The notes under the pieces were generated by a model. That model was given only the letters and a program-made list of their open reading frames with translations. It was not told the DNA's origin and did no database searches. Below, one piece after another: positions 22,091 through 33,106 of a stretch of DNA of 64,000 nt (its first letter is position 1; each line of letters opens with the position of its first letter). The DNA lies in the NCBI GenBank assembly GCA_030323885.1, contig CM059189.1, positions 48,491,015 through 48,555,014 on the forward strand, written 5' to 3'. Both the position numbers and the translations under genes were made by a program. The stretch is from Branchipolynoe longqiensis. Lineage: Eukaryota; Annelida; Polychaeta; Phyllodocida; Polynoidae.

Positions 22091-22754
22091 TGTCCTGGGG
22101 GCTCTCCTCCCCGAAGGGAAGTATGGAGCAGGATCCCCCGGGCCCGGACCCCGTGACATTGCGTGCAGGTCATGCAGCCTGCCGCTTATTCCCGGCCGAT
22201 CCATGTCTGGGCATATCTCGTTGGTGTTTGCGAGATGCCACGGATGCCAAAGTAAAATTGTGTAGTTGTCACTCCGGATGTGTGAGGCGGAGTGACCAGC
22301 TGAGGGCATCGGTGTGCATGCTCTGTGGGCCCCCCCCCCCCCACACCCCACCACCTGGCAGTGGTGGGCGAGGCGGTGGGTGCCGCGCCGCGCGTGCCCC
22401 GCAATGACCCCAAATGAGCACACGCTCATTCCCCACATTCCACAAGGTTGGGGTAGATATATTTCAGATAGGAGACCAAGAATATGTGGTGGACTATTTC
22501 TCAAATTTCCACGGGAAACTAAATGTGTCATGTGTTTTAGCTTTTAAGTTGTAACATATTATATTATTACATGTAAACTTGTATTGTTCTTAAAGAACAT
22601 AAAGAAATGCACTTGGAAGGATTGAACAGGGAATTCAATTATTACATGTGTGTTGACAATGTTTAACATGTTGAAACAACCAATTTCATATGGCGTCAGC
22701 ACATGTATTTAGGTCAGTGCACGCTGCTTGGCTGCAGGACAACATCCTGTCACA

Positions 22755-24195
22755 CTGTAAACTCAATGGCTATGCACAATCTTCATAGAGAAAAGGTGAA
22801 ATATCTCTAAAACTACACCACCAAGCCAGAAACCGATTGGAACACATATAGAAACCCTATTCAAAGAAGAGATTATATTAAATTTATAAGGTTAGGGCTC
22901 TGCATTTCTATTAATTTTGAATAAAATCGACGTGTTGCACTGCGCATATCGGCAAACTCAATGCATTGTCAATGGCCATGAGCAATCTTCATACAGAAAA
23001 AGTTAAATATCTCTAAAACCACACCACCTAGAAACAAACTGATTGGAATACACATAGAAAACATGTTTAACAAAAAGATTATATGAAATTAATGAGGTTA
23101 GAGTTCTGGATTTCTATTATGCCTCAGTCACACGATGGCCAGCATTCACTTACGATCGATCCGCGACCAAAAGTCTGCGATCTCCTTGCGACAAAATTGA
23201 AACAATTTGTTACAAACTATTTAATACGTCGACGAGGCGACATTGTGACGTCATCGTACACGCACCACATCCCATCGGTCGGCGATCGCTCGGCGATTAG
23301 TCGTACGGTGGTCGTAAGATGGTCATAATTTAACTGCAAAATGCTCGCGAATCGATCGTAAGCGAATGCATGCCTTGTGTGATGCTTGAATACAGCTACT
23401 ATGGTCGCAGATCAGTCGGCGATTGGTCAGCGAACGATCGCCGACTGATCGGCGATCAGTGGAGACGCCAGAGGTCGCAAGGAGATTGTTGGTGCTGCAG
23501 CGACAATCTCCTTGTGACCAAAGAAGGTGAAATGCTCGCAGAACATTTGGCAATAAAACGTTTTGCACTGCGCCTATTGGCGAAGTCAATGCATTGTCAA
23601 TGGCAGTGAGTAATCTTCATACAGAAAAAGTTAAATATCTCTAAAACCACAACACCTAGAAACAAACTGATTGGAATACACATAGAAAACATGTTTACCA
23701 AAAAGATTATATTAAATTGATATGGTTAGGGTTCTGGATTTCTATTAATTTTGAATAAAACTGACATTTTGCACTGCACGTACTGACAAACTCAATGCAT
23801 TGTCAATGGCAGTGAGCAATCTTCATACAGAAAAAGTTAAATATCTCTAAAACCACACCACCTAGAAACAAACTGATTGGAATACACATAGAAAACATGT
23901 GTACCAACAAGATCATATTAAATTGATACGGTTAGGGTTCTGGATTTCTATTAATTTTAAATAAAACTGACGTTTTGCACTGCGCGTACAGCAAACTCAA
24001 TGCATTGTCAATGGCAGTGAGCAATCTTCATCCAGAAAAAGTTAAATAGCTCTAAAACCACACCACCTAGAAACAAACTGCTTGGAACACATATAGAAAA
24101 CATATCCAACGAATAGATTATATTAAATCTATATGCTTAGGGTTCTGGAATTCGATCAATTTTGAATAAAATTAACGTTTTGCACTGTGCGTACT
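22755..24195. repeat. About 205-bp tandem repeats (5 units)
   Basis: Units share 'ctcaatgcattgtcaatggc', 'aatatctctaaaaccacacc', 'gaaacaaactgattggaat' and 'gttagggttctggatttcta'. Unit starts fall near 22,755, 22,955, 23,580, 23,785 and 23,990; the gap between the second and third is the insertion at 23,120. Non-coding. Confidence 0.85.
23120..23540. mobile_element. GTCACAC-tip element rich in CGATCG words, right end damaged
   Basis: Begins TGCCTCAGTCACACGATGG directly after TTA (23,117-23,119) inside a 205-bp satellite unit. The interior repeats 'ggcgatc', 'cgatcg' and 'gcgacc' words. The right end near 23,540 has lost a clean inverted terminus. Confidence 0.6.
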
Positions 24196-24198
24196 AGC

Positions 24199-24370
24199 AA
24201 ACTATGACACCACAACAACTGTGTCATAAAGACCCCTTTCAATGTTCGAACCGCCGACCCTCAGATTAGGAGTCTGACCTAGAAAAAAAGTCAGACACTC
24301 TAACCACTCCGCCAAAGAGAACGCAACATTGAAAGGGGTCTTTACGACACAGTTGTTGTGGTGTCATCGA
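24199..24370 (-). repeat. Long inverted repeat enclosing a tRNA-like sequence
   Basis: Arms of ~43 bp at 24,202-24,244 and 24,326-24,368 ('gacaccacaacaactgtgtc' and complement) are nearly perfect. The loop, read on the minus strand, has an A box 'TGGCGGAGTGGTTAGAGTG', a paired stem 'GTCTGAC..GTCAGAC' and a B box 'GGCGGTTCGAACA'. An apparent TTTTTTT in the middle would stop Pol III, so a functional tRNA is unlikely. Confidence 0.75.
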
Positions 24371-25239
24371 ACACTTTTATTGAAAGGGAGATAAGGCACG
24401 GCATGTGAGGCCTAGGAAACCAGAGACTTGAGGGAAACTCAAACTGAACGGTAATGAAAATTCATTCTATATGTGTAAACTTGGACTGTTTTTCTATTGG
24501 TATTTTGTTGTACTTTATACTGTTGAAAGGGAGATGTGATTGATGTATGTACTAGGGCGGGACATGCCGGGAACCAGCGAACGGGCTAACCAGCGCTGAC
24601 TGGGAGGCACCGTAATAAAACCATCATGCAACTGGATGTCACCGTGTGTAGTCGCTTCTTAATCATATTTCACAGGCCCTACATACAAAATATTAATCAA
24701 AGTGTCAACATACATTGTATATTACATTCATAATGCACGCACGTTTTTGCCAAATCCAAGTCGAAGCCAAAGCTCGGTTAAGCCAATGATCGGTTAATCC
24801 AAACAAATTTATAGGGTCCCTTCAAGTTTGGTTTAACGGGGTTATACTGTATATGTATTTAACCATAGTGCTTTTTACATCTTATCGTTTTCACATGTTT
24901 AATTTCCCATGTAATTCCTGACGGCGCCTATGCGGCTCAGGCCGGAGTCACTCGCCGCCTCTTGACGTCCAATAGCCGATGATACAAATCAATGTGCTCT
25001 TGAGGTGTCGTTAAATAAAGCACTTGTTACTGGCTGCCTGCGCCTGCAGCTTGTGCGGCCGTGATGCCCGCTGTGAAAGTACGAACACTTTGCTTTCTGG
25101 ATACTGAATGCTTTACTCACCGTCCAGGGTCCTGAACCGCCGGCACCCTTTGTCTATGTCATCTCATTTACATATTCCTTTGTTCTCAGCCATGCACCTC
25201 GCCGCCAACCCGGTCAAAATCCAACTAGCTTCCTGCTAA
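24371..25239. other. No gene seen; SINE C tail fragment at 24,960-25,022
   Basis: 24,960-25,022 ('caatagccgatgataca', 'gtcgttaaataaagc') is the tail end of the SINE at 52.7 kb in the opposite orientation. The rest shows no exon. Confidence 0.5.
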
Positions 25240-25303
25240 TACCCCTGTCACACTACGACGTAACGCGGTAGCGTAAGCCAACGTAGGTGAAATTTGGACA
25301 TTA

Positions 25304-26535
25304 TGGGGTTGTCACACTACGACGCTTCTCGCCGGCGACCGGTGAACGTGTGTTGATTTTGGGCGATAAAAAGTGAAACATCGGGACGCGCTGATGGCGC
25401 GTTATGCGCGCGTCGGTACACGTCGGTACACTATCTTTGACGTTGACGGTCGGCGGAGAAAGTCGGCGCGCGTTATTGGTCGCTGAGTGTTTTCAACATG
25501 TCAAAAACAACCCAACGACCGCCAGCGCGCGCAAATATATGGGTAAGGACGTTAGGCGCGCGTCGCGCTGCGTTGGACGCGCCGGAATAACGTTATGGGA
25601 ACGCTAGGAAGACGGCGCGCGCGCGGGAGGGTCGTTGCTCACACGTTGCTGTGTGTGTGTCTCTGTCTCTGTCTCTGTGTCTGTCTCTGTATGTGTCTGT
25701 GTATGTCTCTGTTTGTGTCTCTGTCTGTGTCTCTGTGTCTGTCTCTGTATGTCTCTCTGTGTATGTCTCTGTATGTGTCTATGTTTGTGTATGTGTCTCT
25801 GTATGTGTATATGTATGTGTCTCTGTGTGTGTCTCTGGGTCTGTGTGTGTGTCTCTGTCTCGGTGTGTCTGAGTCTGTGTGTGTGTCTGTGTGTGTGTCT
25901 ATGTGTGTCTGAGTCTCTGTGTGTGTCTCTGTGTGTCTGAGTCTCTGTGTGTGTCTCGGTGTGTGTCTCTGTGTGTCTGAGTCTCTGTGTGTGTCTCTGT
26001 GTCTCGGTGTGTGTCTCTGTATCTGTGTGTGTGTCTATGTGTGTCTATGTCTCAGAGAGAGAGAGAAACACAGACACATACAGAGACACAGACAGAGACA
26101 CACCCGCAGACACACACAGAGACACAGACAGAGACACAGACAGAGACACAGACAGAGACCCAGACAGAGACACAGACAGAGACACATACACAGAGACACA
26201 GACAGAGACACACACAGAGACACATACACAGAGACACAGACAGAGACAGACAGAGACACAGACAGAGACACATACACAGAGACACATACAGAGACACATA
26301 CAGAGACACACACAGAGACACACACAGAGACACACACAGAGACACACACAGAGACAGACACAGACACAGCGCGCCGATATACGTTACCACAACGTTGGCC
26401 GCGCGCAACCAACACGCTGTGGGAACGTCCAATTTCCCCATATTTCCCCTAAATCTTTAACGTTTCTCGACGCGCAAGATAGTACTTTCAACGCTGACGG
26501 GTCGCCGGGAGAAACGTCATAGTGTGACAGCCCCA
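25304..26535. mobile_element. Nested GTCACAC-tip element with TTA duplication
   Basis: Ends TGGGGTTGTCACACTACGACG and 'cgtcatagtgtgacagcccca', flanked by TTA at 25,301-25,303 and 26,536-26,538. It lies inside the outer element and is filled with gtcggcg/gcgcgc words and the giant TGTCTC palindrome. Confidence 0.85.
25640..26375. repeat. Giant (TGTCTC)n / (GAGACA)n palindrome
   Basis: The left half (25,650-26,050) is TGTCTC/TGTGTG/TATGTC repeats. The right half (26,051-26,370) is the complementary GAGACA/CACACA repeats, meeting at 'tctcagagagagaga'. The ORFs on both strands (Cys-Val-Ser or His-Arg-Asp-Thr repeats) are artefacts of the repeat. Confidence 0.95.
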
Positions 26536-27447
26536 TTACATCCAGATACATTACTTGTTCATTAAGCCTACATCGAGATATGGCAAGTTACGTCGAGATA
26601 CGGTGACACACGTCAAGGTTTTGGACATACCCAAAACTTTTGACGTAAGGTCGTTATGTTGGGCTCATGGTAGGCTTACGTCGAGATATGTTAGATGTTC
26701 GTTAGAGCTATGTCGGTCTACGTTAAGCTACGTCGACTTACGGTAGACTGACGGAGAGCCTGGAGGAAGGTGCAGACTGCGCACTGGCAACGTGGTGTTA
26801 ACGTATCTCGACGTAGGTCTAATGTGTCTTTGACGTGTGTCTAACATTAGTCTTACGTAAGTCCAACATGTCTTGATGTATTCGACATAGTTGACGAACG
26901 GCTGGCACACACATAACGTATGTAACGAACGCCAATGTTCTTCGAATGTAAGCGAACGCGCTTTGAACGTGGTGCAAACGTTTTGCCTTAGTGTACATAA
27001 AGGCATCCGTTACACTCACGTCGAGCGCATTGAGCGCTCGCTGTCCTTACACTGAGCATGCTGGACTGTCGTTAGACTGCCACTGCTCACTTGTGAGCTT
27101 GACTTCGACTCACATTACGAATTACGTCAGAGTCATACATAGCTACGTTAGGGCGGGCACAATTACACGAGTCCTATGCTAAGCCAACGGTAGGGTTTCA
27201 TTAGGCTGATGACACGCGTGCTGGAGGCTCGTTAGCCTTACGTTGAGCCTTTTTTTTTTTTACCTTCTAACTCTTTGAGACACGTTACAACTACATTGGA
27301 CCAACGTTTCGCCTACGTCCACTATGTTGCACTGACGTCCAATTTGGCACTGAAAAGCTGAGAATTTTGACGTATCTCAACATAAAAAAGTGATTTTTAT
27401 GTTGCCCACTCGCTGGCCTGTTACATCATAGTGTGGCAGGGGTATAA

Positions 27448-27698
27448 CGTATTACTAAAATGGCTCTCTCTCCCTTCTAATTAATCCAACCCAGTATGCA
27501 TTGAGTCCCTTCTCCAGCCAGGAGACAGGCCTGACCCCGCAATTAACACCGTATTACAATTTCCTGATATTACACCCGAGAGAGCTAGAGATGTTCCCCC
27601 TTACTCTGCGCTAAGTTGGACCCACTCCAGTACAGGAGTTAAACCCAAGTAATGCATCCCTAATACATAAAGGAGTTGATATGAGTACAGTTATTATA
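27448..27698. other. No gene seen
   Basis: Unique-looking spacer between two inverted-repeat elements; no exon signals found. Confidence 0.4.
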
Positions 27699-28001
27699 TA
27701 CCCCAGTCACACGAGAGCCAGTGTTCGCCGCCAACCTCCTTACGACTAAACGGTTGCCAACGACCCAGCGTCCTATTCGATACATTGATTCAAAAATGCT
27801 GTTGGCACCAGGTTGGCAACCTGGCACCGCCCCGGCCCTGACAGGTTGCCAGGTCGCCAACTGCTACGTTGGTCACCGACGTGGCGCTGTCCTGGCGCCA
27901 TCAGGGCGCCAACCACTTTGTCAGCATATAAATGCCAGGTGTCAGGATGCATGTTTTCACTTGCATCTAGTCGTCCGAAGGGTACACACAGCATCCATGC
28001 T

Positions 28002-28057
28002 GAAGGAAAAGGCTCCCTGCTACGTGTTCCTACAAGTAGCAGGGAGCCTTTTCCTTC
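28002..28057. repeat. Perfect 22-bp stem hairpin
   Basis: 28,002-28,023 ('gaaggaaaaggctccctgct'..) and 28,036-28,057 are exact reverse complements around a 12-base loop. A transcript would fold into a perfect short hairpin. Confidence 0.9.
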
Positions 28058-28339
28058 ATACATCGTGGCTCTTCCTCATCGTCGACTGCCTCGTTGAGAG
28101 TATATCCTTCGTCTTCTTCTTCATCGACCGTGGTTGAGAGTACATCCTTCCTCTTATTCATCGACCATGGTTGATGTTGTTTTACGTCCTAGCAACATCT
28201 AAGGTCATATCAGGAGAATACACCCTTCGTCTTCTTCATCGTTGACCGGGTTGAGGCTGGAGTGCTTCGATTTTTAAGCTTGGAGGCTGTGTTCATGGCT
28301 GGCCCGGCTGTGTTGAGTCACTGGAGATTAGAACGACAA

Positions 28340-29087
28340 GATGCATGTGCTGCACTTCTTTGTCTACTACATCTGAGAATAAGAAGGAGGCGACAGAGAA
28401 GGTTCTGGGTGCGCCCATAGATATCCAGAAGGCTTGCGTTTGGCGAATATGAAAATCTCATGGCTGGGCTAGAGCTTGAGTCGCATTGAGATTTCTGCAA
28501 CTACAAAGGCTTTTTCTCCATCATACTGCTGGCCGTCGTTGATGCAGACTATAAGTTTCTGTGGGTGGATCTTGGTGCGAATGGGTCTATGTCTGACTGT
28601 GCTGTTTTCAATGACTCAAATCTTAAGGCAGCACTGGAAGACGGGACCCTTGGACTTCCGCCTCCTGAACACTTCCCGGTGATGATCGCCCTATGCCTTA
28701 GTTCCTAGTAGGAGATGATGCCTTTCCACTTCGTGAGTGGATCTCATTGTGGAGAATGCTTTCGGGATAATCGCCAACAGATTCCGCTGCCTCCTGACTA
28801 CTCTTTAACAGGAGACAGACACTGCCAACAGCATAGTGTTGGCCTGTGTTAGTCTCCACAACCTGATGCGGGTCAAGTATCCTGGGCTTCAGAATGCAGC
28901 TTTGGATATTGAGGGAGAGGACCACACTATCATACCCGGTGCTTGGAGAGATGACAGTGTCCTGGCAGATGTGAGGGACACTAGAGGGCCTATACATCCC
29001 TCCAGGGAAGCCAAGCAACAGCGGGTGTATTTGAAGGACTACTACAACAAGATGGGTGCTGTGCCTTGGCAAACAGATATGGTCTAA
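28340..29087 (+). pseudogene. Harbinger-type transposase (DDE_Tnp_4-like), broken
   Basis: Segments in order, in different frames: 'RRFWVRP' followed by a stop and 'ISRRLAFGEYENLMAGLE' (about 28,400-28,470); 'FFSIILLAVVDADYKFLWVD' and 'SDCAVFNDSNLKAALEDG' (28,505-28,650), with a probable catalytic Asp in VVDADY; 'VENAFGIIANRFRCLLTTL' then a stop (28,750-28,808); and 'VLACVSLHNLMRVKYP' to 'REAKQQRVYLKDYYNKMG' ending at stop 29,085-29,087. The order and the HNLMR and REAK..YL..Y blocks are typical of HARBI1-like nucleases. At least three frameshifts and two stops show that it is a pseudogene. Its MYB-like partner ORF was not found. Confidence 0.85.
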
Positions 29088-29815
29088 TATCGACGAGCAC
29101 TCTTTAATATAATAAGAACTCTTTAATATAATAATGTAAAACTCCTTAATATAATAATATAGAACTTATAGGGGCCAATATGTTGTGTTTATGAATGTTT
29201 ACTAAGGCCAGAAGAGGTAGTATAATAATTTTAGGTATATCTTAAAGGGCCATGTTATCTGTTGATGAACTTTTACCAATCCAGAAGAAGAGCCAATATA
29301 AGAATTTGAAATATTTCCTAAAGGGCCATCTTTTACTAAGGCCAGCAGAAGAAGAGCTAGTTGTACTCGATAAGGCTTTGCTATATTTCTTAAAGAGCCA
29401 TGTTTTTATCTGGGAATGTACTTTTAAGGCCAGCAGAAGAAGACTGATAATTCTAAAAGGTCACTACTTATAACAAAACATGCCGATTTTATGAATAGAA
29501 ACATTTTATTTATATTTACATTATACACACATGTGATGAGATTCTGATTTATGAATAAACACCCAATCACACCCAATGCCTGTCTCGTCCACAATTTATC
29601 CAGCAACATATTTACAATATCTTGGATTAATAAAGTGTATAAGACTAATGACATTCCTGAACATTAATATGTTCACAACAATATAATAACAGAGTACCGT
29701 GGAAAAATACATGTATATTGACATTCAGAAAGTTTTCAGAAAATTTATATAAATTAGAAACATATATAAACTTGTATAGAAATTTAAAAACTATAGAAAT
29801 TTAGAAACTATTGTA

Positions 29816-30290
29816 GTGGTCTGCACTGACCTCAGCAAAGGGGCCGCAGATACAGGTAGGCGTGGGTAGCATGGTGATACCAGGGAGCCTAGGTGGTGTA
29901 ATGGTTAGCACACTGGCCCGGAATGCAAAGAGATGTGGGTTCGAGTCCCGCTCTATGCGCAATATTTTCCATTTTCATCACGCAGATGACTGGTTGCCGT
30001 GACCAGGATCCTGTACAAGCTACGCACTGTAGAGTTGTTGAACCTACCCTGTGTATGTGCATTGCCTGTATGTATGTAATTGTAAGCATTAAAAGACTTA
30101 CAATTCCAGAGGGACGAGTGTAGTGGTCTGCACTGACCAATCAGGCAAGGAGCCGCATAGACAGGTAGGTGTGGGTAGCATGGTGATATCAGGGAGCTTA
30201 GGTGGTGTAATGGTTAGCACACTGGTCCGGAATGCAATGTGGGTTCGAGTCCCGCTCTAGGCGCAATATTTCCCATTTTCATCACCCCCA
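29816..30290 (+). repeat. Two tandem tRNA-headed repeat units (about 305 bp apart)
   Basis: Each unit has 'gtagtggtctgcactgacc' followed by a tRNA-like stretch with A box 'TGGTGTAATGGTTAGCACA' and B box 'GGTTCGAGTCC' (29,890-29,955 and 30,190-30,258), then 'gcgcaatatt.cccattttc'. The anticodon arms differ between copies and do not pair well, so these are SINE heads, not tRNA genes. Confidence 0.75.
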
Positions 30291-30954
30291 TGACACTATA
30301 TTGACATTAAACTATTTAGAAATTTAGAAATTTATTCCTTCTCAGAGATATCACCCTCACCACCACCACCACTATTTTGTCTACAGGGGATGGAGGTCGC
30401 ATCCATGGCTGTGGCCAACATCCCCCCGCCACCGGATCCCTCCCTGTGTGGATCCGGTGTAGACAAAAGCGAACTGATGGAGAGTGGTCAAGGGGCAATA
30501 TCGAGGCTTGCCCCTTGATATTGCTTTGTCTACTACATCTGAATTGGTGTAGATGTAGTAGATCACCAATCTACTACATCATCTCCTAAGGCATCATCTC
30601 CCACTAGGAGCTGACAGCTCGGCCACTGAGGAAGCAGCAGCAGTAGAAACCCCCCTCCCCATTTTTGGTTCCCCACTGTCTGGTGTTGTCTGTGTGTGGT
30701 GTTGTGTGCCCAAACTCCCAGCTGTTGGTGTGAGTGTTTGGTGGTGGTGGCGACTCGCTGGTGGGGTTACCACTGTGTAGGTTTGTGGCTGTGGCTGTGT
30801 GTATTGTACTGTTTGCTGTGGTTGTATGTAGGGTTGGATGGTGTGTTGTGTGTTGTGGTACCTGGTGTGCTGTGATGTGTAGTAGCTGGTGTCTTATGAT
30901 GTGTGGTAGCTGTTGTGTTGTGATGTGTGGTACCCAGATAGCACACAGCCATCG

Positions 30955-31290
30955 GGCCGACATCGGCTATTGGTCGCACCGTCGCCACCGACTTTCCACC
31001 ATCGGGCCACCGTCGGGCCGACAGTGGTGGTCCGACGTTGATTTTCAATCCCTTTCCTGATTTGAGGCACCGTCGGGCCACTGTCGGGCCGACGGTGGTG
31101 GTTCGCCGCTGGTTTCCATTGATTTTCCACATCTGAGCCACCGTCGGACCGACGGTGGTGGTTAGCCACTGGGTTTCAATCCCTTTCCTGATTTGAGCCA
31201 CCATCGGGCTACCGTCGGGCCGACGGTGGTGGTTTGCCGCTGGTTTCCATTGATTTTTCACATCTGAGCCACCGTCGGGGTATGTATGGA
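30955..31290. repeat. Tandem repeats built on a CCACCGTCGGACCGACGGTGG palindrome
   Basis: Four imperfect copies of the 21-bp palindrome, spaced ~60-65 bp. The linkers alternate between two types ('tttcaatccctttcctgatt' and 'ggtttccattgattttccac'). Confidence 0.85.
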
Positions 31291-32120
31291 GCCAAAGCGC
31301 AGAGGCGTTAGCTAACCTAGCAGTTATTTATAGATTTGGGAAATCCCTCTGTGCCTGTAGCGGCGATTTGTTTGGTGTACATTCGTCGATTTGAGTATGT
31401 AATTCTTTTAAATATGATCAGATTCAATAGATTTGGGCCTAATATATTGCCGCAGATGCAGTGGCGGCAGCGGCGGTGGCGATCTGTTTTGTTGATGTGC
31501 GACAGTATGGATATTGACGTAGCTGCGGCGGCGACGATTTGTTTTGTGTACATTCGTCGATTTGACAATATTAATATCGCCGCCGATTTAGTGGTGGCGT
31601 TAATATTGCTTCGAATTTAGGGTTAATTTAATGAAATTTCCCAACTTAACTATGTAATTCTGTTAAATATGATGGCATTCAATAGATTTGGTCCCAGTCG
31701 GTCCCTAACACCGACGGTAAACCTGCTATGGGCTGGGGTTAGACTCTCCGACCCTAAACTTGCGGTGTTTGCGTAACACTGCTCCATGCATACCGACTTT
31801 TCGCCACTAACCCGGAGATCGCCGCTAACCACGGGTTTGGCTTGCTAACACCGCTCCATGCATACGGGCCTGGCAGGGCCCGTATGCATGGAGCAGTGTT
31901 AGCAGCGTGTGGTGTTATCCCTCTAACACTGGGTAGCTACCACCGGTTATCGGCGGCGTCAAGAACTATGTCACGCCGTATGCATGGAGGCCTAAACGGT
32001 GAGTGTTAGCTAAACGTGAATGTATTTATAGATTTGGGAAATCCCTCGATTCGACAATATGAATAACGCCGCCAATGCGGCGGCGGTGTTAATATCGGTT
32101 CGAATTTAGGGTTATATTGA
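31291..32120. repeat. Hairpin-rich direct-repeat block inside the Harbinger element
   Basis: 'gatttgggaaatccctc' at 31,333 and 32,033 and 'cggttcgaatttagggtta'-like blocks at ~31,605 and ~32,097 bracket a segment. That segment includes a near-perfect hairpin at 31,844-31,903, with 'ctccatgcatacgggcc' paired to 'gggcccgtatgcatggag'. Related sequence ('gggaccgattaggccg', 'ctattgaatgcgatcat') is found in the element at 56.7-57.1 kb. Confidence 0.7.
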
Positions 32121-32237
32121 TAAAATTTCACTTATTGCACATTTAATTCTGTCAAATATGATAGCATTGAATAAATTTGGGCTTGACTTTGTGAATCGAG
32201 CGTAGGCGAACGCAGGCCTCGTGTGACTGGGGTAATA

Positions 32238-32781
32238 GATAGAGGAATGATTCATAATGGCAAGAAACAGCACTGAACCCCATTTCACATTCATTAGTGA
32301 ACAATCCGGTTTATTGTCAGCCAGATATCATACATAAAGCGTCAACATCAGGCGTACCTCCGCCATATCAAATACGAGACGATGTCTCCTCCATATAATT
32401 AAATCACATTAGCACTTCTACCTTTTAACAACAATAGTAAATATTAAATACGCCGGAGCGAGTAATGACACATCTGATGGGTTCAAGCGCTGAGCTCGAA
32501 CCTCTTCCTGTCACTACGAATGCCGCCGCTGTAGAGATGGTGTGTTTCATAGCAACGAGAAACAAAAGCAGGCTCTCTCTCTAGCAAGTGTGGATCCCTG
32601 CGGGCTTATGTAGGCGGCAGCCCGCAATATACGACTTGCACCTGTCTCTGGCCCACCAGGAACCACACTTGTGTACATGTTCGCCCACTTCATATATATA
32701 TATATATATGTGTGTATATATATATATTATATATATAATATATATATATATAATTGCTAGCATCTTTATCTCATATATATA

Positions 32782-32823
<42 letters not shown>

Positions 32824-33106
32824 TTGCGAGCATCGTTTACAATACAAGTGATTACATAATAATATTCTGACTACCTAAAGTAAATCGTTATATCAAAGCG
32901 TGTTCAGGCTATTAAGCATTTCAACTGTACCGCAGGGATACCTTGTCAATCAAACACCTTTATTACATGTGGAAACATTTGACAGTGAAACAATGCATAA
33001 CAATCAAGTCTAGTCATGTTAGCATCATAGTCATTGATTCATTTAACTAGCAATCTGCACCTAGCTGGGTTTTAGTTTTGCAATGTTTTTTTGTTGTTCT
33101 GATTCA
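32238..33106. other. No gene seen; TA/TG microsatellite at 32,690-32,822
   Basis: The microsatellite produces short ORFs on both strands that are not real. 32,440-32,540 vaguely resembles 17,850-17,950 ('tctgatgggt', 'gaacctctt'). Confidence 0.5.

Larger units (their letters stand above)
18996..22450 (-). mobile_element. DIRS-like retrotransposon, copy 2, truncated at 3' side
   Basis: Minus-strand order is coiled-coil gag start (about 22,090-21,470), gag body (21,486-20,710), Pro/Thr-rich linker with an internal duplication, and RT (about 19,960-18,996). RNase H and tyrosine recombinase are absent because the element stops at the LINE junction near 18,990. Its RT box is YLDD, so it is a different lineage from copies 1 and 3. 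Confidence 0.7.
25240..27444. mobile_element. GTCACAC-tip element with TAA duplication (outer)
   Basis: Ends TACCCCTGTCACACTACGAC and the complement 'catagtgtggcaggggta', flanked by TAA at 25,237-25,239 and 27,445-27,447. The interior beyond the nested element repeats 'acgtcgagata' and 'cttacg' words. No transposase. Tip sequence and 3-bp duplication are Harbinger-like. Confidence 0.85.
27699..32234 (+). mobile_element. PIF/Harbinger-like DNA transposon, degenerate
   Basis: Ends TACCCCAGTCACACGAG and the complement 'ctcgtgtgactggggta', flanked by ATA at 27,696-27,698 and 32,235-32,237. It carries a plus-strand DDE transposase pseudogene (28,340-29,087). The subterminal region repeats gttggc/gccaac words. 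The right half contains two tRNA-headed repeat units, palindromic GCC-CGACGG repeats and internal hairpins. This is the only element of the GTCACAC-tip group here with a recognisable transposase. Confidence 0.85.

Noticed and set aside
25595..26522. Several long ORFs on both strands (Cys/Val/Ser and His/Arg/Thr repeats)
   Set aside because: They are translations of the TGTCTC/GAGACA palindrome; unit lengths divisible by 3 or 6 keep frames open by chance.
29880..30260. Two possible tRNA genes
   Set aside because: A and B boxes are present, but the acceptor and anticodon stems do not pair; repeated SINE-like heads.
32581..32851. Tyr/Ile-rich ORFs on both strands
   Set aside because: Translations of the TA/TG microsatellite.
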